Assembly: GCA_005784505.1 (NCBI GenBank)
Contig: VCAZ01000027.1
Location: 1,755,265 to 1,819,264 of the forward strand
Length of the DNA stretch: 64,000 bases
Source: Bagarius yarrelli
Lineage: Eukaryota > Chordata > Actinopteri > Siluriformes > Sisoridae
Reading direction: 5' to 3'
How positions within the stretch are numbered: the stretch's first letter is position 1; each line of letters opens with the position of its first letter. The notes under the pieces are model-generated. The model was not told the origin of the DNA and ran no database searches. It worked only from the letters and a program-made list of their open reading frames with translations. The translations under genes were made by a program, and so were the position numbers. Positions 13,130 through 25,679 of the stretch are shown here, in pieces.

Positions 13130-14640
13130 CCACATGAATTAATAATTGCCCTAATTGCATTGCATTTAGCTGCACCAAAAATGTCAAACTGCACAGTAAG
13201 ACATAAAATGAATTTGTATAAATAATGATACCTATTTGTCAGGTTCCCTTTTAACTGAGACTATTCAAGCAAAGTAGAATGAAAGTTAGGGTGCCCTGCG
13301 CTGTGTCCTCTAAGCTTTAAAGCAAATGAATGTGAGTATCCACATCAGTGGGCTGTCTACCATGATTACCCGAACAATCTCCATCTCACCGTTCTGCCGG
13401 TTGTGCTGTACACTCAAAGGTTATTCCATTTTAAAGGCCTTATAAAAAAAAATACGTCTGACTGAAATCTGTCTCTCTTTTTTTTTATCTTTTGAATGCA
13501 GCCGAATTGAACTGGCTGAATGGAGGTAGGGGTTATAAACTAAAGCCTATTTGCCACTGCTGATAAAAGTCACCAATAGGTTCACGTCTGTTCCAACTAA
13601 GACCCAGGCAGCATTGCTGAAGATTTTTTTATGCTTGATGGCAGTGGAATTCTTTGCTGTATATCTTGAGGATTTGCATTAAATTCTCTGTTTGATAAAA
13701 AGATAAGGGGATGGGTAGTAAACGTGGGCAATAATGCATTAATTACATGTAAGTACCCAACTTCTTACAATTGCAGCTAAATAGCAGATAAAACAAACCC
13801 TTAGAGCGTGTACCGAACGAGACCCAATACATCCCTTAGTCGGCATGTAATGCATACACTGTTAGGGACAATAAGGGCTTGTTATTTCTGCTAATAATAT
13901 AACACACTACCGATGTCAATCTACATGCATCTTTAACTCGCCCATATTAAAAGCAGATAGGACTAATGACATTTAATACAATGTAATCACCATGATGTCA
14001 TTTTTAATTGAAGCTGTGATTGTCTGAAGTGGTCTCACTATTGCACTGATTAGTAATACCACCCTATTAACCCCTCAAGCTTCTGCCAGTGACCACACAA
14101 CCTCTCTCTCTTCTTAAACGGCCTAATTGCAGCTTCCCTAATGCGGCTAAGGTAACGCAATCTAATGCACTGCTTCTGCCCTAAACCTTTCTGGATTAAG
14201 CAGCTGCAGTTATAACGAAACCATGTTTTATGTTCTTGAATATGTAGCCTGAATAAGTGTTTTATCAACATTTTAAGTGTGATATGATGTGAGCGAATAT
14301 TTAGGGCCACCTGAAATGCAGAAGTTATATAAGTAATGCAGGAGTAAACAAAACTGAATCTTTTGCATGTAAAATGTGCTTCCAGACTTGCAACTTTGTT
14401 CTTAGTCATTAAATCAAATAATAGAAAATGAAAGCTGTTCAATTATCCTTTCACAGGAAATAACCAGCTGTCAGTAATCAAAAGCTGGTCATTATCATTT
14501 GTTTTCATTTGGGTATTGAAATGATTAATAAATGCTAATGAAAAGCTATCAGGAAAACTTTATGGGTTTTCCATTTAAATTTATCATGGATGAAGAAGCA
14601 AACACAACATCATACACTCACATTGTTATGTTGTCACTCC
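13130..14640. promoter_or_regulatory. Candidate conserved noncoding element cluster
   Basis: This stretch has no transposon or SINE signature and no coding structure. It is unusually rich in homeodomain-type core motifs (taattg, attaat, taattac) spaced among non-repetitive sequence, for example near 13140-13160, 13735-13745, 14004-14055, 14120 and 14520-14580. That texture is typical of vertebrate developmental enhancers. In human, SON lies in the same broad region as OLIG1 and OLIG2, so a developmental enhancer relic would fit. This is inference from texture only. A 130-codon minus-strand frame (14050-14442) has no recognisable domain. Confidence 0.3.
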
Positions 14641-14767
14641 TGATGAACGTGTCTGTTGTTTTTTTTTAAGTTTAAAAGTTGAGATAAAAGCTGGTTTTCC
14701 TGACATAGCCGACAACAATGACGCAATCAGGCAATTCACACTGTATATTTATTATAATACATATACC

Positions 14768-14965
14768 ACTGCCTCAGTGGGTAAGGTGTCAGATGATACC
14801 TAAAAGATCGGGGTTCGATTCTCAGCACCACCAAGTTGCCACGGCTGAGCCCTTAAGCAAGGCCCTTAACCTCATAAAAAAAGAGATTGTTAAAAAAAAT
14901 TAAAAAGTTCCTCTGTATCATAAAAGTCACTCTGGATAAGGGTGTCTGCCAAATGCAGTAATTGT
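14768..14965 (+). repeat. tRNA-derived SINE (family B), head first
   Basis: The head reads ctcagtgggtaaggtgtcag with a B box ggggttcgattctc at 14810. The body has aagcaaggcccttaacctc and the tail tcactctggataagggtgtc. It is the reverse orientation of the 11.0, 38.1, 39.4 and 52.1 kb copies. Confidence 0.68.
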
Positions 14966-15039
14966 ACCTTAGATTTGGGGAAGTGGTATTTGGGAAAGCC
15001 TCAGGGGATCACATGACAAGAAAGCACATGAGGAACAAG

Positions 15040-15292
15040 GATCATGTGACAAGGACAAAACAGGAAGTAAACAAAGACATAAACAATGAACATGAACTCA
15101 AAACATAAAACATGAACTATAGAAAACAAAGATAAAGAACATGAAACAAGAACAAACATAAAACATGAAACAAGAACAAACATAAAACATGAAACATAAA
15201 CAAAATATAAACATGAAACATAATCAAAGCATGAAACATGATCAAACATGAAACATGATCAAACATGAAACATGATCAAACATAAAACATGC
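15040..15292. repeat. Tandem repeat, acatgaaac-type units
   Basis: Loosely repeated aacatgaaac, aagaacaaacataaa and, at the right end, a 17-bp atgatcaaacatgaaac unit in several nearly exact copies. The array leaves a long minus-strand frame rich in SCFMFV repeats, which is an artefact of the repeat. Confidence 0.75.
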
Positions 15293-16803
15293 ACCATAAC
15301 CTTACACATATATTGCAGGTCAGACTGCAGAACTCAACGCTGCCCTTAACCCCGGAGTATTGTTGCTGTAAATGCTGCTTTTTATCCCCTGGTAAAGGAG
15401 CATTTCACACTTGTAATTCAGAAGCTGGGTTTGGCCACATTTTACTTGGGGTTATAACACTCTGCCTTAAACGGGGTTAACCCCGCTTTTGCAGGTTTAG
15501 CCTTGTATTGCAATACCAAACGTCTACAGTGTGAAGCAGTTGAGTGTTAGAATGTTACAGCTGGATGCTTAGCAACAAGACAAGAAATGAGGCTGTTATC
15601 AAAACCCGTCTCTTGCTGTATTTATTCAGTAGTGATTGTTAGCAGTGCGAATATGTAACCTAGGAATTCTAACCCAGGTTTTACCAATATATATTGTGTA
15701 ATTGTCATGGTAACACCAAACACCTCACCTAATCCTACAACTTACCTCTTCCTCCGAATACTACTTAGTCACACCTGAAACTAATCCCACGTTCACTCGT
15801 TTCAGCATGTTTCACCATCAGTCACTGTCTGGTCTCGTTTCAGTTTACAGATTTGCTGGAATCTCTCTGCATACTTTGTAGGTACATGCAAGAAACTACT
15901 ATTCCAACTGCTTCTTCCTTACCTAAATCCTCCACGTCTTGTTTTAACATAGGCTTCCCTTGTTTCTGGTATCTCAGCTCCTGGTCCTGTTTCTCCTCTT
16001 CCGACTTTCCATTGTCTCCTCTGGTTCCCTATTTCCAAGCTAACTTCTGCCTTTTACCTTCACGTAAGCGAAGTGGCCAACTGGCAATTTTTTTTTCATC
16101 CATGCATAGTAGTACATATGTGTATATAAGGAGAGGACTGCCTCCAATGTAGACTATTTATTATTTTCACTATATATTAGAAAATATTCATCACCAAACA
16201 CATCAAAATGTTCAGATGAGAGACAATAAGAAATACATGTCTGAGAAGTTTTCTAATTGTAAGTCATAATTTAAAAAGAATATATATTTAGATGCTTATA
16301 AAACGGCTGGAGCAATGTCAAATACACTGTGATCTCACACTGCCCCATGCTGGATATAATGACGTATTTCTTTTTGAATAGTCCTTGCACAAATAAAATG
16401 ATTGTGCTGGTGTCCAGCAATTAATCATATCAATATTTGCATTTGATGAAATAAAAAACAGTTTAATGAGAAAAGCAAAACTGCAATACATTAACCTAGC
16501 CTTAACAATCCTCTCCTGATAATCATGAAATATTTAGATGAAATGATAAACTGGATAAGAACAGACCTAGATGCTGCTGACAAAAAGCTCAAAATATATC
16601 CACAGCTATAGGTTGGCTTTAAAAGAAGACGTATAAAACATCCATGGGTGTATCTATACAGCGGCTGCTCTGAAGGAGTTGCTAAATTCCTAAACAGATT
16701 GGGACTATGGATGAGTCTGAAACAGGTGTGCCACAGGAGCAGAAACCCAACCAATGAATTAGCAACTAAAGTATAAAATAAATCCTACTTAGACATACAT
16801 ACA
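15293..16803. other. Intergenic, no gene seen
   Basis: No coding structure. Pyrimidine-rich stretches around 15725-16010 produce a chance frame. No recognised repeat apart from short AT runs. Confidence 0.4.
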
Positions 16804-17706
16804 TGCCTGTTTAATTGCTTGGTAACGCAAGTTCATCTTGGTCTACTCCAGTTCACTGGTAATCAGCCAATCACATGGCAGCAATCTCTAGGGTTGACAG
16901 AGAATGGTCCGAAAAAAAGAAAATATACGTAAACGCCTTGTTGATGACAGAGGTCAGAGGAGAATGGCCAGACTGGTTAGAGATGATGACAGAAAAGAAA
17001 AAGTTACTCAAATAACCACTCGTTACAACCAAGGTATGCAAAATACCATCTCTGAACGCGCATGTCGAACCCTGAGGGAGATGGGCTAAAGCAGCAGAAG
17101 ACCACACCGGGTGCTGCTCTTGTCAGCTAAGAACAAGAATCGGAAGCTTCAATTTGCACCGGCTCACCAAAATTGAACAGTAGAGGATTGGAAAAGCGCT
17201 GCCTGGTCTAATGAGTCTCGATTCCTGCTGCGACATTCAGATGGTAGGGTGAGAATTTGGCATAAAGAACATGAAAGCATGGATCCATTCTGCCTTGTCT
17301 CATCGATTGAGGCTGGTGGTGGTGTAATGTCCATCCCTTTATGACTACAGTGTATCCATCCCCTGATGGCTACTTCCAGGATAAAAACACACCATGTCAC
17401 AAAGCTGGTTTCTTGAACATGACAATGAGTTCACTTCACTCCACTGGCCTCCACAGTCACCAGATCTCAATCCAGTAGAGCACCTTTGGGATGTGGTAGA
17501 ACGGGAGATTCACATCATGGATGTACAGCTGACAAATCTGCAGCAACTGCGTGATGCTATCATGTCAATATGGACCATATTTTCTGGGAAATGTTTCCAA
17601 CACCTTGTTGAATCTATCCCACGAAGAATTAAGGCAGTTCTAAAGGCAAAATGGGGGACAACTTGATACTAGCGCAGTGTACTTAATAAAGTGGTCAGTG
17701 AGTGTA
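16804..17706 (+). mobile_element. Tc1-like DNA transposon, inactivated
   Basis: The left part encodes VRKKENIRKRLVDDRGQRRM and ARLVRDDDRKEKVTQITTRY, the DNA-binding half of a fish Tc1 transposase. The right part (17394-17666) encodes LHWPPQSPDLNPVEHLWDVV and ends in RRIKAVLKAKWGTT, the C-terminal catalytic half. The right terminus is acttaataaagtggtcagtg at about 17680. The middle is deleted (near 17325 the frame jumps from the GGGV region to SIPL), stop codons interrupt it, and the region carrying the second catalytic Asp is lost. It is a dead copy. Confidence 0.85.
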
Positions 17707-17759
17707 CATACCTACCTACCAACCACTGGGTGGCGCTTTAGGGCGGTATGTGGGAGGTA

Positions 17760-17884
17760 ATTCCAGAGCACGTGCTAGTGGGTTACTGGAGGATTTACCC
17801 GCCGCACAATGTCATGGCGACCATCACCGAACAACTTTACTGTGCTGTCGTAACACAGGATAATTCCGGGAAGCAAAGTTAGCA
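17760..17884 (+). promoter_or_regulatory. Probable promoter and 5' noncoding exon of the son-like gene
   Basis: The sequence turns locally CpG-richer, with atgtcatggcgaccatcacc at about 17810, and a clean donor (agca|gtaagt) follows at 17884/17885. The next exon begins after a good acceptor (ttaacag) at 19128, giving a first intron of about 1.2 kb. No TATA box was seen. The exact start of transcription is inferred. Confidence 0.45.
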
Positions 17885-19211
17885 GTAAGTACATTTACTC
17901 CATTAGTCCCGCACTGTTATACCGGTTTACCCTGCTCACAAGGCTATTATAATGCAGCTAGTAATAATGCGGTCGCGCTGTTGTATACGACGGTAACGGG
18001 ATTTAGCTGGCCTGCTAGGAGGCCGGTGAGATTTAGCATTTATGCTTCTTTTGTTACCGCTAAAGCCGTTTAGTTTAAACGCAGGAGACGCGTATTCCTG
18101 CTCCTACAGATGGTATTTTACCTTCTGTTTAAACGTGTTAATCGACCAAAAACAGATTCTAAACGTTTTTTTAGACTAAATGTAATGTTTAGATCTTACG
18201 TAACTTTAAGCGTTTGTGCGCTTGTTAGCTTTCTACCACACCATTTAGCTAGCTAGCTGTGGTCAGGGGCCTAGACAGGTGTTTATTTTTTCTGAGGAGA
18301 AAATATTCTTCAGATTGTGGCTATCAAGTAAATATGTTTTAAAAAAAACATTATTTAACTACACATGGTTAAAACGCAAGTGTTTTTTTATTCTTAGTGT
18401 ACGAAGCTTTATCGTCTGTTATGTGAACTTGGTCGATTAAAGAAAACTTAGCACGAGCTAGCTTAGCGTTTTTCCATTCAGTTACAACGTCCGGCACGTC
18501 TCTTTAGCTTCACACAAACGGTGGAATTTAATATGGTGTCCGTTTGGTAATTTCGTGTCGACAGTTTAGAATTAATAACTGGTTAGGAGTTAAATTGGCT
18601 AATTATAGAAGTAACGTTATCTGCGCTGTTTTTTGGTGATGGTTTCCGTTAGCATGGTTTCACCGTAGCTTTACACGAGGTTTTTAGGGGGGATTTTTAA
18701 AAAGTTTTTATTTAAAAAGATTTTAATGTTTAATAGCAGACAATTATAAATATAGGAGCCGTTTTTATCCGACGCGTTTCCTGTCCGGATGCAGCTTTCT
18801 GCACCCGGATTTTATGAATGAAAGTTTTGGCGCTATTTAGTCACGCGATGTAATGAAATTTAATTTCCTTGTTGGTTGTTTTTGTTTTTTGTTTTTTTTT
18901 TTTTTTTTTTTTTTTTTTTGTTTAAATTTTAAATTATTTTTTGTCAGGGGGAAAAAAAGTGAATTGTGCTTGGCGAGTTTATTTAAAAAAAAAAAAAAAA
19001 AAAAAGCTAAGCAAATGCAGATTCATTTTGTGTATTAAAAAAAGTACATATTTTATTTTAAGTGTTTGGTTTATTTGTGTCCAGTGTTTCTATTCTTTCT
19101 AACAGTCATCTGTTTTCTTTTTAACAGAACCAAGGTGACATCACTCAGATCCTTCTCATACAGTCAACCTTTTTACATTAAGCTCAAGTGGACAACTGTA
19201 AAGTTGCAGCA

Positions 19212-22200
19212 ATGGAGTGTGACGTGAACACTGTTGTTGGTATGTTTCATATAATATGCCTTTCATTTAGAACGGACATCATATAAATTATACATACAAA
19301 ACTGAGGAAACCGAGTGCAGTTGATTTAAAAAAGAATGCTATTGCAAAGTTTATTTGAACAAATAGAAGGTACATGATTACAAAAGTTTCATAGATTTCT
19401 GACTTTTGCAAATTGTGTTGTGCAGTAACGGGATTGATTAAATGTAGTTAAAAAGCTAGAATTAGACATAAGCGAATGTTTATATCGTTGATTTTCCTGA
19501 AACAGAAAGTGGTGATCCAGCAGAAGCTATCCGATGTGAAAGTAATGCCCTCCGGGACGGCAGTGAAACTCCACGGAAGAAAAACAAGAAACATAAAAAG
19601 CACAAAAGTAAGAAGAAACGAAAGAAGAAAAAGGACGAGAAAGATAGCAGCTCTGAATCTGGAGTGGAATCGGATCAAGAATCTCAAACAAAGTCAAGGT
19701 ATTGATTAGGCCAGTGTGTCTTTAAAATCAACACACTTTTACAATTGCACATTTAAATACATTGTGTCCTCTTTCCTAGCATGAAAAAAGGCGACCCATC
19801 CAGCTTTGAATCTGGGGATCGGAATGAAGATAAAGAGTCAGCAAAAAATTCAGTTGCAGGTGAAAATTTATACTTGCCTATATAAATTTAATGCCAGGTA
19901 TAGTCTTATGTTTTGTGGACTGTAACAGGGTTTTTAAATTATTGCTGTTTTCCCCTTTACGTGTTGTGATTAGAACCACATGATGATGACTACAGGGCCA
20001 GAAAATCAAAGCGTCGTGCAGCAAAAAAGAAGAAAAAGAAACGAAAAGAAGAAGAGAAGCAGCAGAACAATTCTCCTCGTTCTCGCTCAGAAAGTACATC
20101 TGGATCTGAGTCTGAATCAGAATCTGAGTTCAAGTTGCCACAAGCATTGGACCTCTCTAGCTTGGATAAGGTGTCACCCGGGACTGTATCAAAGCTTTCA
20201 AATGACAGCTGTAATGATATGCTGTTACTACCAGATGAGAAACAGGGCGAAGTCCCTAACAAATTTGAGCATAACAAAGAGGAGTGCATGTCACCACAGG
20301 ATGCACATTTGCAAGCTGAAAATCAAGAACAGCACAATGAAACTAACATCAAAAATGAGAACCTTGAAAACAATGGAAGTTTTAGCAAAACTCGGGAGCT
20401 CCCAGATATCATTCCCAAGCAAGAGAATGTCCACAAGGAGCTATTTATACCGAAGAACATAACAAAGGAACCACACGAGAATCAGAAAGGAAATGGAGAT
20501 AAGGAGTCGGTCTCAAGATTAAGGTCTCGATCACGTTCCTATGATAAATCAAGTCACAGTCGATCTGGAACTCCAAAGCAAGCCACTCGTATATCAAAAC
20601 AACGCAGAAAAGAGAAATCACAATCCAGAGACAGGTCTGTTTCTAGATCAAAAAGGAACAGTAGCAGGCAAAAACGGCTTTCCAGGTCACAGTCAGAAAG
20701 GTCACGGTCAAGGTCCGTCAGACAACCAAGACGCAAATCAAGGTCTTCATCAAGAAAACGAAGAAATCTTTCTAAATCCAGGTCTAATACCAGAAGAAAA
20801 CGGTCCAGGACCAAGTCCCCAAGACGTGGTCGGCGAACAAGATCTCGGTCTGCTGCAAAGCAACGACGTTCACGATCAAAACGATCGATTTCCCGTAGAA
20901 AGATTCGCTCAAGATCACGCTCAAGATCTGCTCGGAGAGGCAGGCGCTCACAATCTCGCTCTCGTAGAAGAACACCACCATCCCGAACACGAAAATCTCG
21001 GTCCAGGTCAATCAGGAGAAGGAGGCGGACCCGTTCAAGGTCCATTGTGATCCTCAGAAGATCTAGATCTCGAATTAGGAGAAACAGACGTTCTAGATCA
21101 AGGTCTAGAAACACACGAAGGCGAAGCAGATCGTCCTCCCCCCTCCGTTCCAGGCGCTCCAAGTCAAAATCCCCTGTTCGACAAAGGAGATCAGCATCTC
21201 CAAGAAGGACTCGAAAATCAGAATCAAGATCCCCCAAGCGCAGTAAGAGGTCCAAATCACGTTCTTGCCATTCAAAGTCTGCCTCACCTAAATTTAGTAA
21301 AGGAGCAAAAAAAGGTAAGATTAGACGGTCAAGATCAATTTCACAGAAAGACACATCTAGATCTAGATCTGTTTCAAGAGGTAGTCTTTCCTCAGATAGA
21401 AGTCAGTCTCCGGCTAAGAGTAAATCTAGGTCTTTGTCACCAGCCAAAGAACAAGACTCGCCAGGTAAAAAGGCTTATACAGAATTATCAGCATCCAAGA
21501 AAGAGGAAGCTGCCATTATAGTCCAGTCAGCTCCGGCAGATAAGTGGAAGCCACTTGAGGATAAATCTCCATCTCCAAAAAACACTTCAGATGAGAATTT
21601 GGAACAAACAGATCTTGAATTGAAAATAAAAAGCTCCAGTAAAGAGTCTCCAAGCACCCTGGAGGGCACTGAAAGGCAAAGAACATCTCGGTCAAGGTCT
21701 ACATCATCAGAACAGAACCCTTGGCTCAGGATGGGAGTTCTGGGTCAGACAATAATGAACAGTCTGATAACTCAATATCACGAACACCAAGTCCAGCCAA
21801 GAAAAAATCAGGGTTACAGCCCAGCAGGGTGTCTAAATCACCTATTCGAAGGAAGCGCTCGAGGTCTGATTCCTCAACCCATAGGCCACGGTCAAGATCA
21901 AAGTCTGTTAGCGTAAGGGAAAAGTCTAAAACTCCTCCAAGGAAACGAAGATCTAGATCTTCCTCACACAGCCGAAGAAAAAGGTCAACATCTAGGTCCC
22001 CTGCCTGGCGAAGAAAATCACGTTCAAGATCTGTAACTCAAAGAGGGAAGTCAAGGTCTAAATCTCGTACCCGGGCCAGGCGCTCAAAGTCTAAATCTCC
22101 CAAAAGAAAACGCTCCAAGTCTAGATCCCCAGTACGAAAAAGACGGTCTAAATCACACTCTCCTGCTCGAAGAAAACGATCAAAGAGTTTAGAAAAAAGT

Positions 22201-23811
22201 AAACGGTCAAAATCTCGATCCCCTACTAGGAAGAGAAGATCGCGATCTCGCTCAAAGGCTCGTCATTCACGAACTAAAAGATCCCGCTCAGTATCCCGTC
22301 GGAGAAGACCTGTGTTTCGAGGTCATTCTTTTGACAGACGAGATCGATGGAAGCGTGAGCCAAGCCATTCTCCCATTCTTATCCTCCGTAAAAGAAGATC
22401 CACCTCAAGAACGCGTCGAAGTGCTAGCAAGACTCCACCACGTCTCACTGAGCTAGGTAAGTGCACGTGTTGATTTGTTTCCAAGCACGTGATAATTGGT
22501 ATCCTGAGTCCTGAGTATTTATTTTTCTTACCTTTCCGCTTTACAGATAAGGATCAGTTATTGGAAATCGCTAAAGCTAATGCTGCAGCAATGTGTGCTA
22601 AAGCAGGGGTGCCCATCCCTGAGAGCCTTAGGCCCAAGGCTATCCTCCAATTGCCTTTGCCAACTCCTGCTCCACCCCCTCTGTCTTTACCGCTGCCCTT
22701 GCCGGTACCCAGCTTGCCCATGAACATCCCAATGGGAATACCTGGTATGCCAACAATACCAAACATGCCTATGAATGCTGCTATGGCTAGTATGACAGCA
22801 GCCACCATGACTGCAGCACTGTCTAACATGGGAGCCTTGGCAGCCATGCCCCCTATGCCGCCACTGCCCACCATTACCAACAAACCTCCCCCAGCTCCTG
22901 CTCCTAATTTGGCAAACATTGAAGAAGTAAAGAGAAAAGTGGCACAGCAAGCTAACAGCATTAGTATTAAAGAGCTAACAGAGGTAAGGAAAACTTCTTT
23001 CCTGTACTAGGAGTTTGCAACAGTTTCTGCGTAATGGTTTATTTTGAGTAATTTTTATGTATTCAGTGAGGTCAGGGTTATATAGGGAAACTAATTCACA
23101 AGATGATGTTAATCTCCAAAAAAAAGGAAACCATGTTAGTTTTTTCATAACATGCCTTGGAGTGTTTTTTCCTCTTATTTCACAACGATTTGCCAAAGCG
23201 TAATTTATAATTTGTCAATGAGTGCCTTATCGTGCTCTTACTGTTTAAGTATGTCAGAAACTGTAGCTCGTAAAAGTGTTTTTTTTTTTTTTTTTTTTTT
23301 ACCAAGTATCTAAATGATTTTAGTTGGAGTGTAATTGAGAATTTTTTCCACTGTTCAATTGACACTGTAATACCGGCATCACAGTGTGTGCGGGGGTAGG
23401 GGGATTGGGTTCCTTTAAGTTTCCCTCTTTTCTTGCTTTCTATAAGCTTATTGTGCATTTTACTTTTACTTTAATATTAGCACAAATTGGCAGTTTGCCA
23501 ACAAAACAGGACAAAGACAAACTAGTTTAATTCGCACAATTTTTTTTTAGGCATAATGATGTCACGTGATAAATGAAATTTGACACCTGATGTCAACACG
23601 ACTATCACATCGAGCTTCAATTCTAGTCATGTGCAGCTGCCACAAAATTGGTTGATTACAAAACTGCATAAATGTACAGACATAACCAATAAAGTGGAGT
23701 GTGTTTATTGAGGTTGTTGGATAAAATAAATGCTATATTTTAGTTTCTAATGTGTTTTTTTTTTAGAAATGTAAGCAGATTGCAGAAAGTAAAGAGGAGA
23801 TGGGTTTCTGA
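19212..23811 (+). CDS. SON-like RS-domain protein, C-terminally short paralogue, one apparent frameshift
   Basis: Coding exons: 19212-19239, 19506-19698, 19780-19859, 19974-22456, 22547-22983 and 23767-23811, all with GT/AG boundaries and matching phases. The protein starts MECDVNTV, has Lys-rich stretches (KKNKKHKKHKSKKKRKKKK), then a very long Arg/Ser repeat region, then the SON signature LLEIAKANAAAMCAKAGV and a final ELTEKCKQIAESKEEMGF before a stop. Human SON (about 2,400 residues) continues from this point into a G-patch and a double-stranded-RNA-binding domain; here both are absent, as is the large central repeat region. Expected role: nuclear-speckle splicing cofactor lacking the RNA-binding tail. 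Within exon 4, frame is lost at 21716-21721 (see findings); with one extra base the total is 1,088 codons. The stop lies 17 nt before the last splice junction, so the transcript should escape nonsense decay. Identity as a SON family member is firm; naming it son itself is not, because a full-length copy is probably elsewhere. Confidence 0.82.
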
Positions 23812-25670
23812 TGGAGTCTGGAAACCAGGTAAGATTATAGAATAAATTAAATGATATATATATGTACTTCGTTTTTTTTCCTGAACCAGAATTATTGCTC
23901 ATTTGCCAAGTATAACTTTTTAATATTAAATAATTGTAAAGTCCAGTGTCTTTCTAAACAGGCTATATACAGTATGGAAATGACTTGACTACCCATATGT
24001 TTGTGTATTTTCATGTACTGATATAGCTTCTGTCATTTGCATTAGTGTGCATAAATGTTTTGCATATAACCAGAAATCTGCATTTTGTTGTATGAATTGT
24101 CATTTTTACCCAATTATAATCCATCTAACTGTGTAAAGTTGCACCTAAACTATTTCTGTTAATGGCCTGAACTTACTCTACTGTTCTACTCTGCAGAATG
24201 AAATGTATTCATTGGTGTGGGTACGGTTACCTGTATAAGAAGACCAAATGAGAATGCCACTGGATTTTGAACTGTAAATCTACGACACTGTACTGATTCC
24301 TATGGACGGTTCAACAGTAAAATTTTTCCCTGACACCAAAGTATGTGGCAGAGTTTGTCCCTGTGTCGGGACTTGTTTTGCTAGATAACATCATTTTGAG
24401 TGTCTTCAGAAAAATGAAGGGCCTTGTATATCAAAGCAAACGCACTGCTTGGTAGTGAGTTTCAGTGTGGTCTGTCTTGACAGATTTGAGTGTGCAGCTT
24501 GAAAGATTTTCCTTTGACTAACAGTGAATTTTTAGATTGGCAAGCTCTGTAACTAGCGTCAAATGTAAATCTCAAAATGTAAAACTCAAAAAAACTATTG
24601 CGATAAGAATTCCATTATTTGTTCTTTATTTTGTGTTGTTTTCATGGGGTTTTTTTTCCTGCTTAAAAGACTAAAATTTGAGAATTTTTTCACTAAATGC
24701 TTTATAGATATTTTACTTGTGCAGGTTTGCAGTTGTATGTGATCTGACCCAGAACTGGAGATTAAAAAAAAGTCTCCCTGTACTAGATTTTAGAGCCTGA
24801 AAGGTGTACAGTGCTATTTTATCTTATAATTTCACTTTGTTGGAATTGTATATGGCCAGTAGAGATTTGTGATGGGGTGCTTTTGTTTATGCTAGTCAAC
24901 ATTTTCAAACTATTCAGATTAAAATGAGTGCATAGTATGTACTTGGAAGAATTCTTGTTGAGACACCTGTACATTGCGCTATATATGATCAATGACTTGT
25001 CTGTTTGTTTATTTTGCTGCATATAGTTAATTCTTTGTTTCCCCATGTTTTGGTAACATTTCAGTACTTTGTGGAATAAAATCATCTATAATTTAGCTTA
25101 TTTTTAGTCCACTTTAGGATCTGAAGCATTTGAATCATTGCTTTTTATAATAGAATTATTTGGGAAGTGTAAATGTGGCCTTTGTGAATGTGGGAATACT
25201 GTTTGCCAGTTTTCTCACCTATCCAAACATTTATGCAAATCTGACCCTTATGAGACCCAATAATACATGTGGGTTCATGATTAGAGAAATCTCAAGACAA
25301 TAAATGGCAAATAGTTCCAAATTTTACATTAACCTTTAGCAGACTACCAAAGTTAATGTCCTTAAGTTTGTATGTTCTTTTCATTAATTGATTTTTTTTT
25401 TTTTTTTTTTTTACATTTTTTTTGTACAGTCCCTCGAAGCCACTCCTTAATGGGAATGTAATTTACTTTACAGTTGTTACTTAAAATGAGTGGTATTTAA
25501 CCTATCTAAGGTAGTGTGTATTATTGTACTTTTTGTGCGAGTACCATGACCCTATAGTGTCGATCCACAAGTTTGGTTAAACCATATAGTTTTGAGTTGC
25601 TTCTGCTGTACGACAAGCCTGCTTTGTACATAATGCATCATATGATTATTAAAATAAATGCCCATGACCA
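23812..25670 (+). other. 3' untranslated region of the son-like gene
   Basis: After the stop the exon ends at 23828 (accag|gtaaga). The final exon starts at 24197 after ctctgcag and holds no open frame continuing the protein. Polyadenylation signals aataaa occur at 25075-25080 and 25653-25658, so short and long 3' ends are possible. Confidence 0.6.
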
Positions 25671-25679
25671 CTGTTTCTT

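Noticed and set aside
14050..14442. 130-codon minus-strand open frame
   Set aside because: No recognised motif, and it overlaps the enhancer-like block; treated as chance.
14768..14830. tRNA gene with A and B boxes (also at 8104, 29590 and 2150)
   Set aside because: Each continues into a SINE body and tail and has no intact cloverleaf.
15001..15249. 82-codon minus-strand frame with SCFMFV repeats, membrane-like
   Set aside because: Produced by a tandem DNA repeat; no start context or domain.
17394..17666. 90-codon frame as a host gene
   Set aside because: It encodes the C-terminal part of a fish Tc1 transposase within a deleted copy.
20554..21354. 266-codon minus-strand frame rich in Asp, Leu and Arg
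   Set aside because: It is the antisense shadow of the Arg/Ser repeats of the son-like exon.
22554..22961. 135-codon minus-strand frame rich in Gly and Ala
   Set aside because: Antisense shadow of the Pro/Met/Ala-rich son-like exon 22547-22983.
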